Source: Phycomyces blakesleeanus NRRL 1555(-) (lineage: Eukaryota > Mucoromycota > Mucoromycetes > Mucorales > Phycomycetaceae). From it: a DNA stretch of 64,000 nucleotides. Below are positions 11,955 to 23,642 of the stretch, one piece after another. The stretch spans positions 872,849-936,848 of the forward strand of contig NW_017265152.1 in assembly GCF_001638985.1 (NCBI RefSeq), in the 5' to 3' direction. Position numbers and translations under genes: made by a program. A model generated the notes under the pieces. It saw only the letters and a list, made by a program, of their open reading frames with translations. It was not told the origin of the DNA and ran no database searches. Position 1 is the stretch's first letter. Every line of letters begins with the position of its first letter.

Positions 11955-12159
11955 AAAATAATCTTTCTTTAATTCCAGTAATTATACTTGATATATGTAT
12001 AGTTAATTTATGATATTTTATATAGGGCTTTATTTATGCTGTTTACATCCTATGATAGTCTTTATTTTTATATATATATGAAACACGACTAAACATAATT
12101 GTCTCGTTTTTATGTTTCTATTTTTTATTTTACTATGCTCTATTAGATTTTACACGCTT

Positions 12160-12191
<32 letters not shown>

Positions 12192-13031
12192 CCATGATCA
12201 GGGATATGTTAAAATTGTCTTTTTAAGCTTTTTTTCTGCTTACTTTCTATGATTAATACATGGCATCGATATTAACATACAAGATCCTAATTCGTAATCT
12301 TACATATATTGAGAATAGAAATAATTTATAACTAATTTTAGTAAACGACGTTACATAGAATAAATGGTTTCGAGGTATTAATATTGTCTAATACATGTTG
12401 AACTTCTTTTGGCTTACAAAATAAACTCTATATGAGCCAGAATAATATCATTTGCTTTAATAATTGCTCAATAGTAATAATTAGTCCTTGTATCAAGAAT
12501 GGGCTCAAAGGTTAATACTTGTTGAATATATACTCTTTTCTGTTCGTTAGTATATGAGACCGTATAAGAGTTAAAATATATAAAACAATCCCATGGATTA
12601 AATACCATTATTAAAATCACATAGCTCGAACTAACTAATACTAAGTGAAAAGATGCGTGTTTGGGAGTGTATTTTTTTTTAAAAAAAAACCCCCCTACTA
12701 AAACTAACCTTTTTGTTTTAACATAGTGTATACTATTATCATATAATTTTGGAGAGTAAAATATTATCCCTATTATTGTTGCTGTTGTTATTTTTTTAAT
12801 ATATATATAATATAATATAGTGCGGGGTGACATTACATTACATAAAAGCGATAATTTTCCCACAATAAAGTATAACTCGGAGCCGAGATTCTTTTGGCGT
12901 AGGTTGTAGATATATTTACCATTACCATTACTTTTATTTTGATTTTTTGATTTATAGTTTTTCAAGGTGGCTTAAAATTATGCTATCCTGAAATCCTCCC
13001 CAGCTTGTACATCCGTGTTTATGAATAGCTT
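11955..13031. other. Convergent 3' spacer
   Basis: This is the 3' side of both the velvet gene and the EngB-like gene. It contains an ATA/AAT microsatellite (12160-12190) and a striking T9-A9-C6 run at 12672-12695. A 165-codon minus-strand frame here is AT-driven, low-complexity and not believable as a gene. Confidence 0.6.
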
Positions 13032-14368
<1,337 letters not shown>

Positions 14369-14524
14369 TGAGGATTCAAGTAACCGATGATCGAATAAAA
14401 GCGATCTGTCACTTAAAGTCCCCCTTTCGTGACCGTTTTTGCCATGTCTTTTTTCCTCATGTCTTTCTGGAAACCAGTAACTATTGCATTTGCACGACAA
14501 GGAGTGAAGCGATCATGGCATTGC
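14369..14524. promoter_or_regulatory. Compact divergent promoter, EngB-like / MnmE-like genes
   Basis: Only 156 bp separate the two preferred start codons. If the longer alternative starts were used (14500 minus and 14429 plus) the coding regions would overlap, which favours the shorter forms. Both products are predicted mitochondrial translation factors, so shared control is plausible. Confidence 0.6.
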
Positions 14525-16677
14525 ATGACTAGATCCTACCATTTGTCACCTGTGCCAAACTTAAGAGTTCTTGGAGACCATCATAAACTTTTCAGAACCC
14601 GCGGCACCCACAACAACCAGATTTATTATCGTTTATTTAGCGGAAATGTCACAGAAAGTACTATCTATGCACTATCAACGTCGCCTGGAAAGGCGGGGGT
14701 AGCCGTACTACGTATATCAGGAAGCCGAGCAAAGGATGTAAATTTTAGAAAAAAAAAACATATTTTTTCTGCTATTGTATATTAATACATATTACAGGCA
14801 ATCCGAAAAATGGCAAGCATTGGTGAGAAGCAAAGTGATTTAAAACCAAGGCAGGCATATTTTCGGCGAATAAGGGATCCTAGAACAGGGGAAGTTTTGG
14901 ATAGAGCCCTTGTCCTTTGGTTTCCTGGTAGGATACACTGTTTTTCTCTTCTCTTGCTTTTCAATCGATGATACTGTCATGCTAATCATGCCTATATATA
15001 TAAATTTATAGGTCCGCGCAGCTTTACAGGGGAGGACACAGTGGAGCTACAGATTCATGGAGGAAATGCTGTAGTTAAGAGTGTATTAGATGCATTGGGT
15101 TCATTAGATGGCTTTCGCATGGCCGAGCAAGGCGAGTTCGCGAGAAGGTAATAGCAAAAAAAACCCCTATTTCTTTAAAGAAATAAAAACAAAGAGAAAA
15201 TGATAATAATTTGATGATTATTAGAGCGTTTGATAATGATAAATTAGATCTTACCGAACTTGAAGGGCTAGCAGATCTTTTGAATGCAGAAACAGAAATT
15301 CAAAGGAAAGTTGCTTTAAGGCAAGCAGAGGTAGGCAGTGAATAGAATTGCGTCAATATATATATATATAACTGACGTATTTCTTTTAGGGTGGATTGAG
15401 AATCCCCTATGACAGCTGGAGAGAAGACATTATTCGATGTATGGCTACCACTGAGGCAGTGATTGATTTTGGAGAAGATGAGCAAATTGAAGAGGGAGTA
15501 CTTGATCAAGGTAAGTCTATATTTATAAGCTTTTATATATATATATATATTCAGCGACTAAATTTGAGTTTGCTTTTTTGGGGGATGGATTTAGTGATCC
15601 AGGACATCAAGAAATTGCGAAACTCGATAAGTAGACATTTGGACGATAGTCGTGTGGGTGAGATAGTACGATCAGGCATAAACGTAGCCATTGTTGGTCC
15701 TCCAAATGCCGGAAAGAGTACTCTTTTGAATCGGTTGGGTAAGATATTGATAATTCATAGAACATTTGCATGTGTACGTGTGAATTAAGTATCTGCGCAG
15801 CAAAAAGAGAGGCTGCTATTGTTTCAGATATTCCGGGTACAACACGAGATATAGTAGAAGTTACATTGAACCTTGGGGGCTATCCTGTAATTGTTAGTGA
15901 TACAGCTGGACTTCGTGAATCAGAAGATCTGGTTGAAATAGAAGGTATCAAAAGAGCAAAAGCAAGGCAAGTATATGTTCATTTTGGGCAATGTTATCAA
16001 AAGTTAAATTAAAAGAAATGTCTTTAGAGCGCTGTCTTCAGATGTAAAGATATGTCTTTTGTCATTTGCTCATTTGAAAACAGATAAGAAGGACATTCAT
16101 ATTGATGATGTTATTCGAGACGTGATTGACAGTACAACATACGTTCTTTTAAATAAACAAGATGCCGCACCTCATCTTAATCCCTTTGATTTTGCTAAAA
16201 AAGTACAACACGAAACAGGTGCATGTAAGGTGTGGTCTGTGAGTTGCAAGACTGGTGAAGGTGTTGATGTCTTTTTGAATGATATTGTTTCCATATTGAA
16301 AATGAGGTAAGAGATTAAGCACAATTGGAGAATATCTTGTACTTATTATTTTTATCATTTTTAGATACGATGATTCTATAGCTAGTCCAGCGCTAATTAC
16401 CCAAGCCCGTCATAGACACCATCTGGAAGAATGCGTTCAAGGACTAGACGCCTATCTAGGTAATATTAAAAGCAAAATAAAGAAGTTCTAAACTAATCAT
16501 ATATTGACTTTTCCATTGATCTCTATATCAAAAATAAAAGCGATGCCAGCACAGGATATTGTCTTGTCAGCCGAAGAACTGAGACAGGCAGCAAATGCGC
16601 TGGGCAGAATTACTGGAAGGGTTGATGTTGAAGATGTTTTGGATGTATTATTTGGCCAGTTTTGTATTGGAAAGTAG
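14525..16677 (+). CDS. MSS1: MnmE/TrmE-family tRNA-modification GTPase, mitochondrial (MSS1/GTPBP3)
   Basis: Ten exons were traced (14525-14737, 14798-14927, 15012-15147, 15225-15330, 15390-15510, 15595-15738, 15801-15966, 16028-16306, 16365-16459, 16541-16677), giving 508 residues. The order is the N-terminal tetrahydrofolate-binding domain ([20 protein letters not shown], then [18 protein letters not shown]), a helical domain, an inserted G domain ([24 protein letters not shown]) and the invariant C-terminal CIGK cysteine motif. MnmE with MnmG modifies the wobble uridine of mitochondrial tRNAs. The N-terminus is basic and Ser/Arg-rich, consistent with import. The intron after exon 7 is GC-AG (AG/GCAAGT): no GT donor keeps the frame. 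Confidence 0.94.
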
Positions 16678-16689
16678 TCTAAAAGCTAA

Positions 16690-16888
16690 TTGCTTATTTG
16701 CTAGACATCTTATACTAATAAAAAAAAATGAGGCTTATTGTAAATGTGGAAGAAATGGAAGTTGGGAGGGAATAAAAGAAGCAGTGAGGAATGTTGTGGA
16801 TTCAAAAACTTTTGTAAAGCGTGAAGTGGAGGAAGCAGTTGGTTTGAATTGGAGTCTGGAGTACTTGTGGATTGAAAGGGTTAAGTGA
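16690..16888 (+). other. Orphan coding-like stretch downstream of the MnmE gene
   Basis: One frame reads NEAYCKCGRNGSWEGIKEAV and onward to WIERVK, then TGA. Its composition is unlike the AT-rich spacers around it, but it has no start codon of its own with good context. It lies between two convergent genes, so it may be a gene remnant or simply GC-richer 3' UTR. Confidence 0.25.
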
Positions 16889-16906
16889 TGGCTGATGATA
16901 CTAGGT

Positions 16907-18044
16907 TTACCGAAACGCGTTCTTCATCTCTTTGAGTGTATGGAGCACTTCTACAGGGTCAGTCTTTCCTGCCACAAGCTGGAGAGTCTGTTCATTGACC
17001 CTTAAGAAAGGGTTGTACAGCTTCTCTTGTCCAATTGTAGAAGGAACAGTTATTTGCTTATCCTGACACCAAGCCCATTTTGCCAACAGGGATTCGTTGT
17101 GGGGTTCAAGTGTCAAGGCGAACTTAAAGGTGGGGAGGAGTCAGTGTCACATCGCACTTGAATGTTTGATCTCAATTTTATTTATTTTTATTTTTATTTT
17201 TACCTTTAAATTCTCCTTTGTGTATTCATGACCACAGTACACCCATGTATCGTCAGGCAAGGTTGTGATGACATGGAAAAGGATCCGGTACATATCGCGA
17301 GCATCTCCTTCAAAGAAGTTTCCAATACCAGCTATAAACAAAGTACTATTCATTCCGATTTATTAATTATTATTTATAAGCCCCCTTCCCTCCTTCCCCC
17401 TTTCTTTCACTATCAAAACATGTCTGCTATTAACTTACTCTCCGGTAAAAACGGCCCGTTCATTAGTCGCAGTGTCGACCACATAGTAACATACGTGGCC
17501 CTTTGTGTGGCAAGGCGTGTGTAAAGGTGTTATGTCAAGTGATCCGAGTTTGAATTCTTCGTGGTCTTTGCAAACATAGTTGATTTCTGGAATTCTTGCA
17601 TCGGCTCCGTACACTGCCAGTCCAGGCTTTTTGGCTATTGCAATATAGTGGATCATTGTGTTACTCTACGTCCAAAGAATTGTTTTCAAGCTACGCCATC
17701 AACCGTTTTTCCGGTTCTGCCTTTCTCTTCCACAAGTCAAGCCAATGTCTTTTTGTTTTGTTTTGTTTCTGTTTTATACTTTACCTACAAGCTCGATGTT
17801 TCCTCCTGAATGATCCCAATGATGATGGGTTACAAATACACTATTGCAAAAGCGGTTGGTTGCTATGACTTACAAGGAAACTATTGTTTATCATCTACCT
17901 TGATAGTTTTGCCCCTGTTTGACTAATGACATTGAGAATCTTGATAGGTTCTACGGGATCAATTACAGCTGCTTCCTTTGTCTTCTCATCGATAAGAATG
18001 TAAGAATAGTTGTTTTCAAGGACGCCAATGGGAATAATCTTCAT
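16907..18044 (-). CDS. GLO2: Glyoxalase II (hydroxyacylglutathione hydrolase)
   Basis: Five exons (18044-17899, 17840-17785, 17634-17439, 17345-17204, 17122-16907) give 251 residues, the normal length. The metallo-beta-lactamase signature [10 protein letters not shown] supplies the binuclear metal site; further ligands are the His in TPCHTKGH, the Asp of GDTLFIAG (rebuilt across an intron) and the His of YCGHEYT. The C-terminal helical domain with NPFLRVN fits glutathione binding. The enzyme splits S-D-lactoylglutathione into D-lactate and glutathione, the second step of methylglyoxal detoxification. There is no clear presequence, so it is probably cytosolic. The acceptors of introns 1 and 3 were chosen because only they restore the catalytic motifs in frame. 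Confidence 0.93.
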
Positions 18045-18421
18045 AGTAAAAGTGAATCAAGAGAAAGACAGAGAGAGAAGGGAGGAGGGGGTCGAATTAA
18101 GATTGGTTTTTATAGAGCCAAAATTTGGTTCTGTGGAAGTTTCTTTTGAAGGACTTATTGTCAAGGTCCGATGTGTAAAGCCTTTTGTTCCCTGACAGGA
18201 ACCCCGATAAATTCACTTTTGTCAATATATAGAATATACATATATATATATGTATTTTTGTCTTTGGCTTAACTACACACTATTCACAAAGTAATATAAA
18301 ATCAAATATAAAAAATTGGTTTGGTTTGGTTTGGTTTATGTTTTATTTTATTTTATTTTATTATACAATATCGTTCAGCCATAAAAGTTAACCAACGCAA
18401 TGGAAATTTATTTCCAAAGAT
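18045..18421. other. Spacer between glyoxalase II and peroxiredoxin
   Basis: It holds the glyoxalase II promoter and the peroxiredoxin 3' region. An alternating TA tract lies near 18237-18255 and a tandem repeat near 18318. No other gene is seen. Confidence 0.6.
18318..18362 (+). repeat. GGTTT / TTTTA pentanucleotide repeats
   Basis: Four GGTTT units are followed, after a short link, by four TTTTA units, about 60 bp beyond the peroxiredoxin stop codon and therefore probably in or just past its 3' UTR. Confidence 0.8.
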
Positions 18422-19175
18422 TTAGTTGGAGGACTCAAAGTACTCCTTGGACTGCTTGACATCGGGCTTGATGGTCTTAGAGCCCTTGGTCCAGTTGGCG
18501 GGGCAGACCTCACCGTGGACATCAGTGAACTGGAAAGCCTCAACGAGACGGAGGATCTCATCAACGTTACGGCCGACGGGGAGATCGTTGATGGTGATCT
18601 GACGGACGGTACCCTTGGGGTCAATGATGAAGAGACCACGGAGAGCAATACCGGCTTCCTCAATCAAAACACCGTAGTCACGGGCAATGCTCTTGGTCTT
18701 ATCGGCCAAAAGAGGGATCTTCATCTCACCGAGACCACCCTGCTTGCGAGGAGTGTTAATCCAGGCCAAGTGAGAGAACTCTATAGGATGGTTAGTACGC
18801 GTTCATATATTTGTGTATTTATCGTCCTCCCCCAAACTAGCCAATCAAAAAAAAAATTGAAATCAAAGCTTACCAGAGTCGGTGGAAGCACCAATGACAA
18901 CGGTGTTGAGGGCCTCGAACTCCTTGACGCGCTCAGAGAAGGCGAGGATCTCGGTGGGGCAGACAAAGGTGAAGTCCATGGGATACCAGAAGAAGACAAC
19001 GTACTTGCCCTTGTAGTCGGACAAAGAGATATCCTTGAACTCGCCGTTAACAACAGCAGGGGCGGTGAAGGCAGGGGCGGGCTTCTGAACTTGGGCAACT
19101 ACAAGAGGTGTGAGTAAAGTGCGGTAGAGTATTTCATTATTAATCTTTTTAAAACAGCTCTTGTTGCTTACCCAT
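18422..19175 (-). CDS. TSA1: 2-Cys peroxiredoxin (typical, Tsa1/Prx1 type)
   Basis: Three exons (19175-19172, 19098-18874, 18780-18422) give 195 residues. The first coding exon is only four bases (ATG plus G). The peroxidatic cysteine is in FVCPTE and the resolving cysteine in EVCPANW, the plan of a typical two-cysteine thioredoxin peroxidase. Both GGLG and a C-terminal YF motif are present; in eukaryotic enzymes these make the protein prone to over-oxidation and linked to redox signalling or chaperone switching. There is no targeting signal, so it should be cytosolic. Codons are markedly C-ending and biased compared with neighbours, as expected for a highly expressed gene. A TATA box lies about 50 bp upstream of the ATG. 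Confidence 0.96.
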
Positions 19176-19223
19176 TTTTGATGAAATAAGAAATGTTGTA
19201 GTAAAAGAGCTGTGTCGCGAGGG

Positions 19224-19231
19224 TTTATATA
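19224..19231 (-). promoter_or_regulatory. TATA box of the peroxiredoxin gene
   Basis: On the minus strand the sequence reads TATATAAA, 49 bases upstream of the start codon, inside a GC-richer patch. The position suits a short 5' UTR and a strong promoter. Confidence 0.65.
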
Positions 19232-19629
19232 GCTCGCCTAATTTTTTTAAGATGACGCTACAATTTAAGGCACCTGCTTACTTCTGATTCGCCATCCCCT
19301 ACACACCTGGTACTGAAATGCTTACTAACTTACCGCCAACGGGAGTACAGTATTTTCGGTTAAATTTGAGATTATAAATTTTTTTAGACCAATAGAATTT
19401 TTTTTGAGAATTACATTATTTTTGGGAAGTCTTCAAAAAAAAAATATGAACCTCTAGTTTAAATTTTTATTTATAAGAAGCATTTTATTAAGCTTGGGAG
19501 GTCTGGTGACACTCAAAAGAAGATAATCAAAATATTGATCACAGAATTTGTTTGAAGGGTCTTTTTAGCTTAGAAAAAACAGATTTTTTTTTAGAATTAA
19601 GTTTTTAAACGATTTCCTTTCTTTTATGT

Positions 19630-20100
19630 TAGACATCTATTAAATTAAAACGGACTACGTTAACTATATTCCAGACGAAAACTACGATGAATTTATGACT
19701 GAGAGAATGAAAGTTGGTGAGGTTGCTGTTGAGTTTGGCAAAATTGAGATACCTAGTGAAAATGAGTACCTCATAGAAGATATTTCTCAAAGCGCAGATG
19801 ATGAAAAATGAATGAAGGAAATGGTTTTTAGAGCTGGAGGAGATGACTTACTAAAACCAAAACATATAAAAAAAAGTGTAGGTTTGAACAAGTCGCACGC
19901 TTTATACATATTTTACAGGAAACAGGGACCACCGTACCAAAAGCGGCCGAAGCTTGTGGTATTCCTAACAGCATTGCTTATAAACTTTTAAACCAATTCA
20001 ATGATAGTAATGGTCTATTTCTTCCAGGTAGTACATCTACACAAAAAGGAAAAGCGAAACCAAAAAAAAGCTATTTCCTATCCATACTACCTTTTTGATC
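19630..20100 (+). pseudogene. Transposase N-terminal fragment (helix-turn-helix, Tc1/mariner-like)
   Basis: A frame near 19916-20095 reads ETGTTVPKAAEACGIPNSIA and continues with YKLLNQFND. This is the helix-turn-helix region typical of Tc1/mariner-like transposases in these fungi. Upstream, 19660-19810 holds acidic coding-like sequence (KVGEVAVEFGKIEIPSENEY) ending in a stop. No catalytic domain follows within reach, so this is a dead fragment. Confidence 0.5.
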
Positions 20101-20419
20101 CGATTGTTTGGACGCTAACCCTCCAACCGTTTTGGAATAGGCAATGGAATAGTTGATCATAATTGTTGAAATGCTTAAGCTCAATCATAAATACTCGCTT
20201 TTTTTTGCAAGTTGTAGTAGTTGTATTCTGCAATCCAAATCAACATTCCCCCACTCAACGTCGCTCACTTCGAACTCTTCTAGTAGGTATTTTTAAGAAG
20301 AGATGCTATATTAATATATTATACATAAAAGTTAAGGTATATACATCCTTATTACATCAATGTAATAATAATAAAAGAAGAATTAACAAAGGCCTCTAAA
20401 TGAAGAAGATCGTCACTTC

Positions 20420-21115
20420 ATATATATTAAGCAAACCTTTTGCCCATCTTTATTTCTGGTTGAACATTTGCTGTATTTCCTTGTATTGGCTGGTCTTCTT
20501 TATGGTCTTCTTCAACAGCAGATTCTTGCTCAGCAGAAGCGTCTCTATGAACATTACTGTCTTCCTCCTTTTTACTTCTGCCATGACTGTCGGAAACTTG
20601 ACTATATCAATGATAACGATATTCAGCAGCAGCAAATTGTGATACGCGTATAAAATATAATTTAAATATTACTTAAGCTGAAAACTCTCTTGCCTCGTCC
20701 ATAACTATGTTTGACACGATTTGAGAGTATTGGGTGGTAGCTTTTTCCTAGACATAAATTTAGCATCGACAAAATTTAACCACCTTCCTTCACAATTAGT
20801 TACGAAAGTCATTCTTCTACTTGATGGGTCAGAACAGCTGTTATTCTGAAGTGCAACCTTCTATTGACCAATTTTACACACGTTAGTTTGATCGAGTATC
20901 TTTTGTTATATCGAGCCTATACTTACTTTTAATTATGATATATAGGACTTTACGCTTCAAGGTAACTCATGCATAGATAACCAGTCTAACTCATTTTTGA
21001 ACCGCACCTTTACTGTTTCATGATTTGAGAAATCTGCTTCTGTTTGGTTGTAGCGATAATACTTCTCGAGATTCCAGTCTTTAGCATAATTCTCAGAAAA
21101 GAATCTTTTTCGATG
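20420..21115 (-). pseudogene. Decayed coding region of unknown origin
   Basis: Several minus-strand pieces read well but in different frames, interrupted by stops. They include FFSENYAKDWNLEKYYRYNQ followed by TEADFSNHETVKVRFKNE, a piece around 20770-20850 reading CEGRWLNFVDAKFMSRKKLP, and an acidic piece near 20490-20560 (DASAEQESAVEEDHKEDQ). The pattern is of an old gene or transposon ORF broken by frameshifts. I do not recognise the family. Confidence 0.4.
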
Positions 21116-23289
21116 TTAGTCTGATTTCAGGATGAATATGGCGTTTTTGAATTTTTGTGGACAGGACATAAAATATATCGCTTTAGAGATACTTCTGGTT
21201 TGACAGGATATTCTTTTTTTTTGTGGGGGAGTTTTTCTTCTTAAAACGTTATGGCAGGATATTCTAACTTCACACCCACTGAGGGCATCCCAATATTTCT
21301 AATGCTCACCAGCGTACGAGAGAATTGTCAAGGTTAACGAAGTGATTGGTTTTTTAAAAGAAAGATTTGGAAATGAGGAACGAAGATTCGTGAGAACTTA
21401 TGTAGGTTTTTATTAAAGCAATTGGTTGTATAAAAATTTGACCAGGTTCCTACACTGAACTACTACTGGCATTTATATTATTTTTGGATCAGGAAAATTA
21501 TATGACTGGGACCAGATGTGCTCTCGGAGTGCTTTATTGATATAAACACTTAGGAAATGGCAACATTTAGACTCCGGACCTGCAACAAAGGAAAGCCTTT
21601 ACGCTATGATTAAAGTTAACCATTCAAGATTCAGCACAGCTCTCCTTTTCATTATTCTTTACATCTTAATAGACAATAGAGCCATAATATCAGCCAATTG
21701 AGAATAAGTTATTTTTTATCTTTGAAATATCTGAGCCAAGAGAACCCATTTGGGCGTATGACGCCAATGGTATCCAGCTCAACCCCAACTAAATTGGGCT
21801 ATCAGAACACAAACACAGTTGAAAGGATTGGTTGTTTGATCAGATAAGCTCTTGATTGTTTAAACACCCTACACTTTTCAAGAGTGCGACTACGATAGAC
21901 TAACGGCTGCAGTCATTTTAATTAGTAAACTAAAGCAACGATTTGGCTGATAAAATGTCATTTGAACGCGTTTGTGTATTTACGAAAAGTCTAGATTCAG
22001 TACAAGTGAAATAGTTATAAACCTTGTACGGCTTGTACACAGCACTCTACTACTGAATTGTCCCTATAGGGTCTAATGAATTATGTATTAACACTTTGAT
22101 TTGTTGAAAGAAAGCATGCAAACAATCCCTTTAATTTACATTACTTTTAATGAGTATATTGGATAAGCTATGGGGGAAAGGTCAATGACAGAAATATACC
22201 CTTCATTTAAAGTTTTATATATAAAGACATAATAGACAACTTTAAAGATGTATGCATTGTGCTCAAAATTGAAAGCATTTTTTTTCTTTTTTGTTTTTTT
22301 TGGCGTAGTTATATGTAAGCGGACAAGCTTTTATGCATGCTGTTTATGCAGCTACTGAACTGTTTTAGCTGCAGCCAATACATTTACTTCATACAGGAAA
22401 CTAAAACGCTTACTAAGGGGTGGTTGGGGCAGAAGGGTCGTCACACACTATAAATCATTTTAATTTTTTTATATTAAAAAAAAGATTACCAATCCATTTT
22501 TTGCATTTAACGAAACAACTTTTTTTTGCGCTAAATACAAGATAGTTGCGATTACATTGAGTTTGCATTGTACGGATAGTGAAGACAAAGGAATCTCTAT
22601 CCATGTGTACTTTCAACAATTTTTCTGGGATATTTCAAAATGTCTTAACTATCATAGACTTCACGTATACCCATACACACTCTTATATATATAATAGGAT
22701 CTAGACCTGGATATGCAATAAAAATATTTATCATGTGATACCTGATCTCAATGATAATGAGATAAGTGTTGTTGACAAAATAAGCATTTAAAGCCGCTAA
22801 ATATTTCATCCTTCTTCAGCTACACTAGCACACAAGAACCTTTCATTCTTGCGTACAGAGCACATGTCATCATATAAGAACAATTGCAAGATTCATCATT
22901 AGCTAACAATATAAACATAAGATTTCATCAATGAGATCAATCGGGAGTGTTATTTATGTTGGAGTCCAACGATCTTGCCTATGTACATTTATTACAAAAT
23001 GTATTAAATATTGTTTTAACATTTTCTCCAATAAACAAAATTCAGATAGTAGTAAATATTCACGCATTTATTCAGTCAAAAAATTCATAAAGGCTTTGTA
23101 AAAAAAAAACTTTTGTATACATATTAGCATCGGTCTTAACCTTTAAGTTACTTATCAGAGTCAATAAAAAATCACTACGTTCGCAAGGATTCGATGCTGA
23201 GGGTACAAGTTACTCATTAATATAAACACAATCCATAGGACCGGGTTTGCCGCACTTATTGACAGCAGTACTGTACACCTTTTGCCAAA
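21116..23289. other. Transposon-graveyard spacer
   Basis: Sequence is mostly non-coding. Short plus-strand pieces around 21420-21800 look coding-like but are full of stops and unrecognised. A lone CGGACAAGCT near 22319 echoes the inverted repeat of the Mutator-like element to the right. Confidence 0.45.
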
Positions 23290-23420
23290 ATGATGTCGAA
23301 AAAAAAGTTAAAGTGTCGCGCTTTTAAATAAAACAGTGTCGCACTTTTTAAAAAAACAGTGTCGCACAATTCAAGAAAAGAGCATCGTGCTTTTTTTTTT
23401 AAAAAAAAAGATGTCGTATA
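23290..23420 (+). repeat. Degenerate tandem repeat with GTGTCGCAC core
   Basis: About five units of 26-32 bp each combine a core (GTGTCGCGC, GTGTCGCAC, GTGTCGCAC, GCATCGTGC, then ATGTCGTAT) with an A/T run. They end 15 bp before the left end of the Mutator-like element. Confidence 0.6.
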
Positions 23421-23434
23421 TATAATTGTTTATT

Positions 23435-23500
23435 AAGGGGAACGGTACGGACAAGCTGGGAAATATGCTAACCGGACAAGCTAGAAAGTCAAAATTGAAA
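23435..23500 (+). repeat. Left inverted repeat of the Mutator-like element, with internal duplication
   Basis: It matches the right end but contains 24 extra bases: the CGGACAAGCT block occurs twice (23448 and 23473). Confidence 0.8.
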
Positions 23501-23642
23501 ATGTATGCAACGTACTGAAAAATTAGCTTTGCATGTTACACGCATTTTTTTTTGGGGAGAGGATCAGATAAATTATCCTTCACTTTTCTTTACTACAACA
23601 TCAGCGCATAATTTTTTTGGCATTTAACATGAGCAACATTAA

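Noticed and set aside
12468..12965. 165-codon minus-strand open frame
   Set aside because: AT-driven composition, rich in Tyr/Ile/Lys, with homopolymer-coded runs (FFFKKK), no domain, and located in a convergent 3' spacer.
18515..19117. Plus-strand 200-codon frame over peroxiredoxin
   Set aside because: It is antisense to a strongly codon-biased gene, which tends to leave opposite-strand frames open.
22310..22335. Possible second Mutator-like end (CGGACAAGCT)
   Set aside because: Only 10 bases match and no partner repeat was found in range; it may be chance or a tiny relic.
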